A stretch of 64,000 bases of DNA from Syntrophomonas wolfei subsp. methylbutyratica (GCF_001570625.1 NZ_BBQT01000008.1:55814-119813), one strand, 5' to 3'. Numbered from the stretch's first letter, positions 36,595 through 45,476 are shown. Notes: a model not told the origin generated them from the sequence alone. Program-made: numbers and translations.

Positions 36595-37899
36595 ATGCTG
36601 GCCGAAAAGCTGGATAACAAAACCATCGAAAACAGGAATACCGTGCCGGTCAGTCTCAATAAACTAATTGCGGCGCTTTCGGCTGCGGTCGATTTGGCTG
36701 GTAGTTCTGACCGCAAGCATTCGCTGCGCACCGCCTATATAGCAACCCGCCTGGCAAGCAACATGTCCATGGAAAAAGCGGAAGTTGATAATATTTATTA
36801 TGCCGCCCTTTTGCATGATCTGATTCCAGCGCAAAGCTATTTCAATCAGAGCTTGATTTTTGAGATCCTGGGCAATCTGCCGTTGAGTTCGCAGGTAGCT
36901 AAACAAGTAGTGGCATTATGGCAATACAAGCAGGGAAATGGAATTGCAAGCCGGCTGGGCCACCTGAGTCTTTCCGAGCGTATTATATACCTGGCAGAAT
37001 GTTTTGAAAACCAGTATTGCAATGGAGAATCAGAAGAGTACCTGTTGCGCAGGAGCTTATCGAACTGGAGCAATCGTGTTGCGGCTGCGGCAGATAAAAA
37101 AATAGCTGCCGCTCTGGCGGATTGTTTGCGCGAAGAGGCCTTCTGGCAGGATCTCAAGGAAAACCGGGTGCAGCGTGCCCTCGAACAGATGGCTCCTGAC
37201 TGGCGACAGCAGCTGAATATTGATGATCTGGAAAAAGTAAGCCGTAGTTTTTCCTTGTTAATTGACCGTAAAAATCCCTATACCGGACAGCATTCTCAAC
37301 GGGTGGGCATGATAGCGGGATGCTGCGCCCGGCTTTATGGGTTGGATTCGGCCATGTCTCGCCGGGTTTCCATTGCCGGTTACCTGCATGATCTGGGCAA
37401 ATTATCGATACCTGAAGTCATACTAGACAAAGCAGGTTCGCTGACAGAACGAGAAATGCAGGCAATTAGGGCCCATCCCTATGATAGCTATGCGGTATTG
37501 AGCGAGATTGAAGACTTTACGGATATAGCCCGTTGGGCGGGAAATCATCATGAGCGCATGGATGGTAGCGGCTATCCCTGGGGGAGAAGCGATTTGACCG
37601 TTGTTGACCAGATAGTTGCGGTAGCCGATATTTATGAAGCCCTTACTTCGAACCGCCCCTACCGGCGGGCTTTAAGTCAGGGTGATGCTTTAAGCCTGAT
37701 CAAGAAACAGGTGGCAAAAGGGAAGATCAGGCTGGAAGCTTATGAGTTATTGGAAATGACGGTAGAGAGCAAGAACAGTTGTAAAGAAGCAGACAATCTG
37801 GCCAATGCTCGCGGCAGCAGTTGTTGGTTTAGAGTATATTCGGGTTTTGACGCTAAGCAAATAGCGGCTGAAGGGCTGAAGCGGATAGATAGAATTTGA
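36595..37899 (+). CDS. HD-GYP domain protein with a second, N-terminal HD-like domain
   Basis: A 434-residue protein. The N-terminal half has an HD-like fold (KHSLRTAYIATRLASNM, AALLHDLIPAQ). The C-terminal half is a full HD-GYP domain: YTGQHSQRVGMIA, GYLHDLGKLSIP, HPYDSYAVL, NHHERMDGSGYP and ADIYEALTSNRPYR. HD-GYP enzymes hydrolyse cyclic di-GMP or related dinucleotides. ATG 36595 follows GGGGTGA; GTG 36586 is possible. There is no sensor or receiver domain. It suggests a nucleotide-signalling layer in this operon. Confidence 0.85.
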   Translation: MLAEKLDNKTIENRNTVPVSLNKLIAALSAAVDLAGSSDRKHSLRTAYIATRLASNMSMEKAEVDNIYYAALLHDLIPAQSYFNQSLIFEILGNLPLSSQVAKQVVALWQYKQGNGIASRLGHLSLSERIIYLAECFENQYCNGESEEYLLRRSLSNWSNRVAAAADKKIAAALADCLREEAFWQDLKENRVQRALEQMAPDWRQQLNIDDLEKVSRSFSLLIDRKNPYTGQHSQRVGMIAGCCARLYGLDSAMSRRVSIAGYLHDLGKLSIPEVILDKAGSLTEREMQAIRAHPYDSYAVLSEIEDFTDIARWAGNHHERMDGSGYPWGRSDLTVVDQIVAVADIYEALTSNRPYRRALSQGDALSLIKKQVAKGKIRLEAYELLEMTVESKNSCKEADNLANARGSSCWFRVYSGFDAKQIAAEGLKRIDRI

Positions 37900-37915
37900 G
37901 GGGGGAGCAGATATA

Positions 37916-38113
37916 ATGGCGGTTATAGGTGTTCAGCGATTGAGGGCCATATTGGCGGATTTGGAAAAGGAAAATGATGATTTGCATTATATGTCGCCGG
38001 AACAAAGTGAGGTTCTTTTTAACCGCTATCTTGCCCATTTGCAGGGAATATCAAAAGAAACGGAAAAGAATCGGCAGAAGGCGCTTAGATTTGAGGATTC
38101 CCGAAGCGTTTAG
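37916..38113 (+). CDS. Small hypothetical protein in the nitrogenase-like operon
   Basis: A 65-residue soluble helical protein (RLRAILADLEKENDDLHYMS, EVLFNRYLAHLQGISKETEK) starting at ATG 37916 after GGGGGGAGCAG. It lies 16 bases after the HD-GYP gene. No family recognised. Confidence 0.5.
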   Translation: MAVIGVQRLRAILADLEKENDDLHYMSPEQSEVLFNRYLAHLQGISKETEKNRQKALRFEDSRSV

Positions 38114-38166
38114 TCTGCCTAAAGGTGTTTGGATACAAATAAGTTGTGAGGGGAGCTTGAAAATAA

Positions 38167-39246
38167 ATGCATATAATGAAAAGCCTTACATCAAAGATGG
38201 CAGCAATGATTATAAGCCTATTGCTGCTGGCAATAATTTTGCCTGCTTGTGATTCCGGGACAGAAAAGGAGGCTAAATCCAGTAGAACCATTATTGACCA
38301 GCGGGGGAAGCAGGTTAAAGTTCCGGGGGAAATAAATAGAATTGTGACTCTGCCGATCCCCCTCCCTTCCATGATTGTGGCTGTTGACGGCAACGGCAAG
38401 CGCATTGTCGGCATGCATCCCGAATCCAAATCGGCGGTGGAAAAAAGCACCCTTAAAAATATAAGTCCCGAACTTATGAATGTTTCCACCGCCTTTGTTC
38501 AGGAAGGCTTCGCCGTTAACATTGAAGAGCTGGTGAAGCTGCAGCCGGATGTGGTTTTTCAGTGGAAGCACCAGCCGGAAGAGATAGAAAAAATTGAAAA
38601 CGCGGGAATTCCGGTTATAGCTTTGCAATACGGAACCCAGCAGGATTTGGAAGCCTGGTTGAAGATTCTGGGGGAATTGCTGGATAAAAAGCAACAGGTC
38701 AATAAAATCATCAACTATCACCATGAGGTTATCAATGATATCCGGAACAGAACCAGCACTATTAATGAAAAGGACAAACCCCGGGTAATGTATTTGAATG
38801 GGCCAGAACCCTCAACCAACGGCGGCGACAGCTACAATCATTTCTGGATTACAGCCAGCGGGGGGTGCAATGTGGCGGCCGATATAGAGGGAACCGGAAA
38901 GTATGTCAATATGGAACAGGTCTTAAGATGGAATCCGGAGATCATATATATTGGCAATTTCTGCAATTTACAGGCTGACGATTTGTTTAAAAATAAGATT
39001 CAAGGACAGGATTGGAGTCATGTTGCCGCGGTCAAGAACAGGCGGGTGTATAAGATTCCTCTGGCCGGGTACCGCTGGGATCCCCCGTCGGTGGAGTCGC
39101 CGCTTATGCTGAAATGGCTGGCGCAAAAGCACTACCCGGAGATTTTTGCGGATTATTCGATGGCAGCAGAGCTCAAGGAATTCTATAGGAATATTTACAA
39201 CTATGAATTGTCTGATGAAGAAGTAGCCAGAGTATTGAAGGATTAA
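38167..39246 (+). CDS. ABC substrate-binding lipoprotein, iron-siderophore/B12 type
   Basis: A 359-residue periplasmic-binding-protein-like lipoprotein. The signal peptide ends in the lipobox LPAC with Cys28. TIIDQRGKQVKVPGEINRIV is the entry strand of the FecB/BtuF class, followed by INIEELVKLQPDVVF-type helix NIEELVKLQPDVVFQW and the two-lobe layout with a long linking helix. Ligands of the class are ferric siderophores, haem or corrinoids. It opens the transport and nitrogenase-like block; permease and ATPase lie 3.3 kb downstream, beyond the three nitrogenase-like genes. Confidence 0.88.
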   Translation: MHIMKSLTSKMAAMIISLLLLAIILPACDSGTEKEAKSSRTIIDQRGKQVKVPGEINRIVTLPIPLPSMIVAVDGNGKRIVGMHPESKSAVEKSTLKNISPELMNVSTAFVQEGFAVNIEELVKLQPDVVFQWKHQPEEIEKIENAGIPVIALQYGTQQDLEAWLKILGELLDKKQQVNKIINYHHEVINDIRNRTSTINEKDKPRVMYLNGPEPSTNGGDSYNHFWITASGGCNVAADIEGTGKYVNMEQVLRWNPEIIYIGNFCNLQADDLFKNKIQGQDWSHVAAVKNRRVYKIPLAGYRWDPPSVESPLMLKWLAQKHYPEIFADYSMAAELKEFYRNIYNYELSDEEVARVLKD

Positions 39247-39285
39247 TCGAATGCTGGTGCAAAAGCAGATTATGGAGGGAATATA

Positions 39286-40044
39286 GTGCGCAGGATAGCA
39301 ATATATGGTAAAGGCGGCATCGGCAAATCTACCATCACCAGTACGCTGTCAGCCGCCCTTTCAACAATGGGCTATAGAGTAATGCAGGTAGGATGCGATC
39401 CCAAAGCCGATTCCACCATTACTCTCACTGCCGGGAAAACGCTTACCCCTATTATGGATTATCTAAAAGAACATGGGAAATGTGATTCTCTTGAGGAAAT
39501 CACCGTACAGGGCTTTAACGGCATAGTCTGTGTCGAAACGGGAGGGCCCACTCCTGGTATTGGCTGTGCCGGAAGAGGGATTATTACTTCATTTAATGTG
39601 CTCGATGAACTGGGAGCTTACCAGGTTTTTAATCCCGATTTTGTTTTTTATGATGTGCTTGGCGATGTGGTTTGCGGGGGGTTTGCCCTGCCCTTGCGCC
39701 AGGGTTATGCCGATGAGGTGATCATCGTTACTTCTGGAGAACCTATGGCTTTATTCGCCGCCGGCAATATAAAAAAAGCCCTGGACAATTTTGCCGAACG
39801 CGATTATGCCCAACTGCGGGGATTAATACTAAACCTGCGCAATATTGAACGGGAAGAGGAAATAGTTTACGACTTCGCCGAGCGCATGGGGGTTCCTGTC
39901 TTCGGTATTATTCCCCGGGATAAGAATATTCAGCTTTATGAAAGCAGGCAGCAAACGGTTATAGAGGGCGATCCTGCTTTAAACATTTCGCGTTCAATCA
40001 TGAAATTGGCCGAACAGATTATTGATTTGGGGGAGGCGAGTTGA
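39286..40044 (+). CDS. NifH-like nitrogenase-superfamily iron protein
   Basis: A 252-residue ATP-dependent reductase component starting at GTG 39286 after TGGAGGG. The P-loop is GKGGIGKST (residues 8-16), switch-type CDPKADST follows at 37, and the two cysteines that hold the [4Fe-4S] cluster between subunits are Cys94 (GIGCAGRGI) and Cys130 (DVVCGGFA), matching NifH Cys97 and Cys132. It would pass electrons to the NifD/K-like pair encoded next. It is not adjacent to nitrogen-fixation, bacteriochlorophyll or F430 genes, but to an iron/tetrapyrrole-type ABC transporter under a Fur box. Confidence 0.9.
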   Translation: MRRIAIYGKGGIGKSTITSTLSAALSTMGYRVMQVGCDPKADSTITLTAGKTLTPIMDYLKEHGKCDSLEEITVQGFNGIVCVETGGPTPGIGCAGRGIITSFNVLDELGAYQVFNPDFVFYDVLGDVVCGGFALPLRQGYADEVIIVTSGEPMALFAAGNIKKALDNFAERDYAQLRGLILNLRNIEREEEIVYDFAERMGVPVFGIIPRDKNIQLYESRQQTVIEGDPALNISRSIMKLAEQIIDLGEAS

Positions 40045-41351
40045 TGGCTTGCGCTCCGTATTCCTTATCAATCACGGAACTAAAGACGGCAGTAGAATCC
40101 GGGACGCGGAAATTACTTGATGGAGGCAGCTTGCGCTATTGCCCCCCCAGCGCCGGGGGCTGGGGAATTATTCGCGTTGGTCTCCTGGTGCCGGAATCCA
40201 TCATGCTTTTTGTTTCGCCGGCGGGTTGCGGACGACACGGGGCTATTGCTGGTTTGCAGCTCGGATTCCGGCAGCGTTTGTTTTTCCTCTATGTTGATGA
40301 AGTTGATCTGGTTACCGGGCGTCATCTGGAAAGAGCCAAGGAGGCCGTTGAGGAAATACTGGCTTCCATTTCCCGGCCGCGGGCAATTATGATTTGCGCC
40401 ACCTGTATTGACGACCTGCTGGTTTCCGATTATGAAAAACTGGCGGAGGAAGTGGAGAATGATTACCGAATACCGGTAAGAGCCTGCCATATGAATCCCA
40501 TCGCCATGGATGGCAAAAAACCTCCGCAACTGACCATACAAAAGGCAATACATGAGTTTATTCCGGCAGTTAAGCAAAAAGAGCAGGCTATAAACATGCT
40601 GGGAAGTTTTGCTGCCATTAACCGCGGCAGTGAGTTTTACGAGTTAATGGCCGGTGCCGGCGTATCTCCAGTACGTCATATTGCCGCCTGTTCTACTTTC
40701 GATGATCTATGCAGCATGGGACGATCTTTTTACAATGTCTTGATAAAACCGGGAGGAAAGCTGGCGGCGGAGTATATGGCAAAAGCGTTGAATATACCCT
40801 ATTGCTACGCCCCGGTGAGTTATGGACTGGAAGCCATAGCCGCCAGCTACCGCAAGCTGGAGGAACAGCTGGGGATAAGCCTGGATACCGCCGCTTATTA
40901 TGAAAAGACGGAAAAGGCCATTAATTATTATAGAAAAATACTGGGTTCCATATCCATAGCCGTGGGAGAGAACATCAATGCCTGCCCCTTTGAATTAGCT
41001 CGCGCTCTGCTAAGTTATGGATTTGAAGTACCCTATATATTTACTGACCAGGTTTTAGACATAGACCGGGAAAATATAAATTGGCTGGCGGAAAGAAGAC
41101 CGCATATAAAGGTTTTTACCAATGCTCATCCCAGTATGGCAAATTTCCTGGATGAAAAATTAAAGGTTGACCTGGCTATCGGTTTTGATGCCGGTTATTT
41201 CTGCTCGGGTGCCAAAACCGCAGCATTATCCATGGATTGCCAGGCTTATGGTTTTGAAGCCGCCAACTCGCTTTTGAAGGAAATGACGCTGGCTATGAAC
41301 AATCCCCATAGCCATCGCGAGCAGATGTACGCCGCCGGGCTGGTTTTGTAA
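40044..41351 (+). CDS. Nitrogenase component 1-like protein (NifD/NifE-type)
   Basis: A 435-residue subunit starting at ATG 40044, which overlaps the NifH-like stop. Cysteines at 33 (RYCPPSAGG), 62 (SPAGCGRHG) and 118/121 (MICATCIDDL) fall where P-cluster or [4Fe-4S] ligands lie in component 1 proteins. The rest has the three Rossmann-like domains of the family (SISIAVGENINACPFELARA, VFTNAHPSM). FeMo-cofactor ligands are not evident. It probably forms a heteromer with the 41365 product and reduces an unknown substrate. Confidence 0.85.
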   Translation: MACAPYSLSITELKTAVESGTRKLLDGGSLRYCPPSAGGWGIIRVGLLVPESIMLFVSPAGCGRHGAIAGLQLGFRQRLFFLYVDEVDLVTGRHLERAKEAVEEILASISRPRAIMICATCIDDLLVSDYEKLAEEVENDYRIPVRACHMNPIAMDGKKPPQLTIQKAIHEFIPAVKQKEQAINMLGSFAAINRGSEFYELMAGAGVSPVRHIAACSTFDDLCSMGRSFYNVLIKPGGKLAAEYMAKALNIPYCYAPVSYGLEAIAASYRKLEEQLGISLDTAAYYEKTEKAINYYRKILGSISIAVGENINACPFELARALLSYGFEVPYIFTDQVLDIDRENINWLAERRPHIKVFTNAHPSMANFLDEKLKVDLAIGFDAGYFCSGAKTAALSMDCQAYGFEAANSLLKEMTLAMNNPHSHREQMYAAGLVL

Positions 41352-41364
41352 AGGAGATTCCGTT

Positions 41365-42549
41365 ATGAAAGGCTTGTACAAGTATCTACCGCCGTTTGCC
41401 CCGGATTATTCGGGAGTTTGTTCGGTACTTTTCAACCTGAATGGTATAGTAATAATCCATGATGCCAGCGGCTGCACCGGTAATTTTACCGGCTATGACG
41501 AACCGCGCTGGTATGGGAGCAATGCCGCCATATTCAGCTCCGGCCTGCGGGAAATAGAGGCCGTGCTGGGGGATGATGAGCGTTTGATAAACAGGATAAT
41601 GGAGGCTGTAGAAAGAATGCCGCGCAACTTTGTGGCTTTGCTGGGAAGTCCTGCCCCGGCAGTAATAGGTACAGATATGCAGGCCCTGGCCAGGATACTC
41701 AAAGCCAGATCCGGCTTGCCGGTATTAAGCTTCGACACTACGGGAATCAAGTATTATGATACAGGCGCTTCCCAGGCCTACCTGGAAATAGCCCGGAACT
41801 TCGTTAAACCTTGGAATGGAAAAAAGCAGGCCCTGGTGAACATACTGGGCGCTATACCGCTGGATATGGGAAAAGGAAAACGGGTACGAGACATAGGCCT
41901 GCTGCTAAGGCAATGCGGATTCTCAAAGGTATATGCCTGGGGGCAGAATGCGGGCCTGAAGGAAATCAGCCAGGCGGGCGCTGCCTCTCTGAATCTGGTG
42001 GTGGCTTATTCCGGTCTGGCAGTCGCCCGCTATCTCCATGAGCACTTTGCCACTCCCTATATGGTAGGCATACCAATCGGGCAAGGCTCCACCAATCAAT
42101 TCATGCGCACGGCCAGTTCTGTTCTGGGGCTGGAAACCCCGCCCAGGACGACACCTTACTTGCTGCCCCCCAACACTTATGCCCAGGCACTGGTAATAGG
42201 CGAACAGGTCATGGCCGGCTCTATTCGCAGTTTCCTGCGCCTGGACTGGGGAATACGGAAGGTAAACGTGGCTTCATTTTTTGCCATGGACAAAGAGCTT
42301 TGGGAGGAGGGGGACAAATTCCTGGAAGAGGAAGATGATTTAAGCTCTTTATGCCAGAAGGAAAACTACGATTTGATAATCGGGGATCCTCTGTATGAGA
42401 ATTTGCTCGGAGCAAACCAAGGCCGTTTTATTCATTTCCCCCATGTTGCCGTTTCCAGCCGCCTGTATTGGGATAATGAACCGGCGTGCGTCAGCAAGCA
42501 GCTGGAAGGATTATCGAGCAAATTGAAAACACCCGCCAGAAGAACATGA
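41365..42549 (+). CDS. Nitrogenase component 1-like protein (NifK/NifN-type)
   Basis: A 394-residue partner subunit with site AAGGAGATTCC before ATG 41365. It keeps two of the component 1 cysteines, Cys19 (YSGVCSVLFNL) and Cys37 (DASGCTGNF). The third position reads ALLGSPAPAVIGTD, with Ser95 where a Cys normally stands in the ST-C-P-x-x-x-IGDD motif. The pair may therefore hold an asymmetrical or smaller cluster. The C-terminal part retains the family fold (VVAYSGLAVARYLHEHFATP). Short length and lack of cofactor ligands place it with uncharacterised nitrogenase-like proteins. Confidence 0.83.
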   Translation: MKGLYKYLPPFAPDYSGVCSVLFNLNGIVIIHDASGCTGNFTGYDEPRWYGSNAAIFSSGLREIEAVLGDDERLINRIMEAVERMPRNFVALLGSPAPAVIGTDMQALARILKARSGLPVLSFDTTGIKYYDTGASQAYLEIARNFVKPWNGKKQALVNILGAIPLDMGKGKRVRDIGLLLRQCGFSKVYAWGQNAGLKEISQAGAASLNLVVAYSGLAVARYLHEHFATPYMVGIPIGQGSTNQFMRTASSVLGLETPPRTTPYLLPPNTYAQALVIGEQVMAGSIRSFLRLDWGIRKVNVASFFAMDKELWEEGDKFLEEEDDLSSLCQKENYDLIIGDPLYENLLGANQGRFIHFPHVAVSSRLYWDNEPACVSKQLEGLSSKLKTPARRT

Positions 42550-42580
42550 ACATAAAATTTTACGCAGAAGGAGATTTTCC

Positions 42581-43618
42581 ATGCGGGCTAAACGGAGTAG
42601 CTCAGATGAAAGCAAGAAATCAACATTAATAATGACCATACTTATTCTTATGCCGTTACTGGCATTCTTCCTCTCCCTCTGCATAGGCAGGTATCATATC
42701 GAAGCAGGAAGAACAGCGGGTATTCTCTTTAGCGCAATTGCCCATATAGAGCAGGCGGGCCTGGAATTGGAACAGTCCATAGTGTTGGATATCCGATTGC
42801 CGCGGGCGTTGCTTGCTATGATGGTAGGGGCGGGTCTGGCGGTTTCGGGAGCTGCTTTTCAAGGTCTGTTCGGCAATCCTCTGGTCAGCCCTCATATCCT
42901 GGGGGTGTCTTCGGGAGCGGGTTTTGGCGCGGCTATGGGCATACTCCTGTCAGGTCATCTGGCCGTGGTGCAGCTTCTGGCTTTGTTATTCGGTATTTTG
43001 GCAGTAATGGCAACCTTTATGATCAGCCGGCTTAAAGGTTCGACCCAGTTGTTTATGCTGGTGCTGGCCGGTGTTATCGTAGGAGCCTTTTTTCAGGCAC
43101 TTATTTCTTTAATAAAATATGTCGCCGATCCCCAGGATAAGCTGCCCACGATTGTGTACTGGCTGATGGGCAGCCTTACCGGGGCTTCCTTCCATGACCT
43201 GCTGATCGCGATTCCGCTGATCGGTGCGGGAATTATCATTATTTTCCTTTTGCGCTGGAGAATAAATATCCTTTCTCTGGATGAGGATGAAGCCCGTTCC
43301 ATGGGGATAAATGTTCAGCTTACCCGCTGGATTGTTATTGCGGCCGCCACCATAATAACGGCTACCTCTGTTTCCTTGTGCGGAATTATCGGCTGGGTAG
43401 GTCTGGTAATTCCCCATATCGGGAGGATGCTGGTTGAAACGGATCACCGCAAACTGATACCTGCTTGTATATCGATTGGAGCTTTCTATCTATTGCTTAT
43501 CGATGATATCGCGAGAACGGCTACCGCCGCTGAAATACCGCTTTCCATACTAACCGCCGTTATTGGGGCGCCGTTCTTTGCTTATCTTCTTAGAAAAACG
43601 GGAGGTAAATGGTCATGA
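42581..43618 (+). CDS. FecCD/BtuC-family ABC transporter permease
   Basis: A 345-residue membrane protein with about nine or ten hydrophobic spans. Family hallmarks are RLPRALLAMMVGAGLAVSGA, FQGLFGNPLVSPHILGVSSG, GSLTGASF and the coupling region GIIGWVGLVIPHIGRMLVETDHRKL. It transports iron-siderophores, haem or cobalamin together with the binding lipoprotein at 38167. Its stop overlaps the start of the ATPase gene by four bases. Confidence 0.93.
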   Translation: MRAKRSSSDESKKSTLIMTILILMPLLAFFLSLCIGRYHIEAGRTAGILFSAIAHIEQAGLELEQSIVLDIRLPRALLAMMVGAGLAVSGAAFQGLFGNPLVSPHILGVSSGAGFGAAMGILLSGHLAVVQLLALLFGILAVMATFMISRLKGSTQLFMLVLAGVIVGAFFQALISLIKYVADPQDKLPTIVYWLMGSLTGASFHDLLIAIPLIGAGIIIIFLLRWRINILSLDEDEARSMGINVQLTRWIVIAAATIITATSVSLCGIIGWVGLVIPHIGRMLVETDHRKLIPACISIGAFYLLLIDDIARTATAAEIPLSILTAVIGAPFFAYLLRKTGGKWS

Positions 43619-44400
43619 AGATTTCTGTGGAGCAGGGCAGTTTTGGCTACCCGGGAAGCAGGACCCTTTTTGAAAATCTTTGCTTTGAGGTGGAAAGAGG
43701 GGAGATACTGGCAATCCTGGGGCCTAATGGGGTAGGGAAAACCACCCTGTTGAAGTGCATGACTTGCATGCTGCCGTGGAACCGGGGAGCTGCATATCTG
43801 GATGGCCAGAATATCAAGTATTTTGACAGCGTTGATATTTGGCGCCATTTGGCCTATGTGCCGCAAGTTCATGCCAGCGTTTTTTCTTACTCGGTGCTTG
43901 ATATGGTGTTAATGGGAAGATCGGCTCATATAAACTGGTTTTCCATGCCGGGGAAAAATGATCGCCGCGTTGCCCGTAATGCTTTGGAGAGTGTGGGGAT
44001 TGGGCACCTGGCCAGGAGAATATGTTCGGAATTAAGCGGCGGTGAACGCCAGCTGGTGATGATTGCCCGGGCGCTGGCCGCGGAACCGGAGATAATTATT
44101 CTGGATGAGCCGGAATCCCATTTGGACTTCAGGAATCAGCTGATGATACTGGATATACTCGAAAGCATATCCCAGCAAAGGGAAATTTCCTGTATCATCA
44201 ATACCCACTACCCCGAGCATGCTTTGCGTATATCCGATAAGACTCTGATTTTAGGCAAAGAATGCGATTATGTGGTGGGTGAGACGGAGGAGGTAATCAG
44301 CGAAGATAATCTGCAGAAGTTCTTTGCGGTAAGAACCAGGTTATTATCCTATACGGATCGTGGTGTTGCCAGAAAAACCGTGGTAGCGGTAGCGATTTAA
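43615..44400 (+). CDS. FecE/BtuD-family ABC transporter ATPase
   Basis: A 261-residue ATPase. ATG 43615 lies eight bases after GGGAGGT; ATG 43609 is too close to it. The Walker A GPNGVGKTTLLKC, Q-loop YVPQVH, signature LSGGERQL, Walker B IIILDEPESHLD and H-loop NTHYPEHAL are intact. It closes the Fur-box operon and powers the 42581 permease. Confidence 0.94.
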   Translation: MKISVEQGSFGYPGSRTLFENLCFEVERGEILAILGPNGVGKTTLLKCMTCMLPWNRGAAYLDGQNIKYFDSVDIWRHLAYVPQVHASVFSYSVLDMVLMGRSAHINWFSMPGKNDRRVARNALESVGIGHLARRICSELSGGERQLVMIARALAAEPEIIILDEPESHLDFRNQLMILDILESISQQREISCIINTHYPEHALRISDKTLILGKECDYVVGETEEVISEDNLQKFFAVRTRLLSYTDRGVARKTVVAVAI

Positions 44401-44504
44401 AACAGGTTCCGTATGAGCAAGGTTAAATTCCTTTTAGGCGGGGAGGCGATCGAAAAGAGTTAGTCTTAACAAAAAAAATTAATTATAAAAAGGGGGAGAA
44501 ATGC

Positions 44505-44687
44505 ATGAAAAGAGCAATGATGTCAGTTGGGTTATGTGCACTGTGTTTATTGTTGGTTTCTGTTTATATGCTGGGTTGCAGTGATAAGAGTTCCAACAAC
44601 ATTGAAAAAGAGCTGCCGGAGACCAGAACTATTACGGATCAGTACGGACGGCAGGTGGAGATACCAGCTGAAGTTAATCGGGTTTAA
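44505..44687 (+). pseudogene. Truncated second substrate-binding lipoprotein
   Basis: The 60-residue frame has a signal peptide with lipobox YMLGC, then TRTITDQYGRQVEIPAEVNR, which aligns with the entry strand of the intact 38167 lipoprotein, and stops one codon later. The site AAGGGGGAGAAATGC is intact. Only the first sixth of a binding protein remains, so I treat it as a remnant, though the short lipopeptide could still be made. Confidence 0.75.
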
Positions 44688-44825
44688 TATGCTTATCGAT
44701 TTCAGACTCCGTAAATCCAAATTCTCTAAAAAATCTTTTTCCTTTTTAATTTAGTTCAAATTACAAAAACTCCTTACGAGCAATATCTGAATACGGCTTG
44801 GGGGCTGAAACAGCCCTAAAATGAT

Positions 44826-44844
44826 GATAATGATAATCAGAATT
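44826..44844. promoter_or_regulatory. Fur-box-like site
   Basis: GATAATGATAATCAGAATT matches the Fur consensus at 16 of 19 positions, with the left 14 bases perfect. It lies 67 bases upstream of a His-rich small gene. Confidence 0.65.
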
Positions 44845-44911
44845 AAACATGGTCCGTTAGGATTGGATTTGCTGCAATGGCTGGTTAATAAAATAGAACG
44901 GAGAGGATGAA

Positions 44912-45112
44912 ATGGGAAGGTTAATCGATGATATACAACATATGAAAATGGATGTGGAACATGTAAAAAATGATGTTGAACATATGTTAAGAGATTTGGA
45001 AAACTTGGGGGATGGCCCCAATGCGGAAGACATAAAGACCCATTTGAGAGACATGGAGAATCATATGGAGGACCTTTATAGCCATGTATCTCACGTTGAA
45101 AATCACGAGTAA
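44912..45112 (+). CDS. Small His-rich coiled-coil protein
   Basis: The 66-residue protein starts at ATG 44912 after CGGAGAGG. It is one heptad-rich helix with nine histidines and many acidic residues (DIQHMKMDVEHVKNDVEHML, then HLRDMENHMEDL and YSHVSHVENHE). The composition suggests metal binding or a coiled-coil adaptor. The Fur-box-like site upstream supports an iron-linked role. No family recognised. Confidence 0.6.
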   Translation: MGRLIDDIQHMKMDVEHVKNDVEHMLRDLENLGDGPNAEDIKTHLRDMENHMEDLYSHVSHVENHE

Positions 45113-45191
45113 ATCTTAATCCTTATCAGTCATTGCAGCATTATATATATGCAATTGGTTTGCCTGAAACAAGCGGACATAGTATAGAATT

Positions 45192-45476
45192 GTGGGCACT
45201 GGCTCGATACCCGATTATGCTTATGTGAAAAAGAATCCCTTCGATGTGGTGGCTGATTCAGATAAATTCAGCATCGCCTTTGTTTTTCCCGAGGCTTTTG
45301 AGGAGCTGCTGGAAAGTGATGTTGAACAGGAATTATGCTACAGTTATCGCTTGAATGGCCATATAACAGACAACCGGCTTAAGGACCTTATTGCCGAAAT
45401 GGATATTGACGAGGCCATGGTGCAAAACTGCTATATGAGTGAAATCATCGACGAGGTGGAAGGCAAGGCCGGCTAA
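45192..45476 (+). CDS. Hypothetical acidic protein
   Basis: A 94-residue frame from GTG 45192 with no convincing ribosome site and a stop four codons upstream. It is acidic (EAFEELLESDVEQELCYSYR, KDLIAEMDIDEAMVQN) and soluble. It could be a real small gene ahead of the AraC regulator or a 5'-truncated remnant. No family recognised. Confidence 0.35.
   Translation: MGTGSIPDYAYVKKNPFDVVADSDKFSIAFVFPEAFEELLESDVEQELCYSYRLNGHITDNRLKDLIAEMDIDEAMVQNCYMSEIIDEVEGKAG

Noticed and set aside
39286..42549. True nitrogen-fixation or (bacterio)chlorophyll reductase genes
   Set aside because: No FeMo-cofactor ligands or maturation genes are present, the subunits are short, and the neighbourhood is an iron-type transporter rather than nif, bch or cfb genes.
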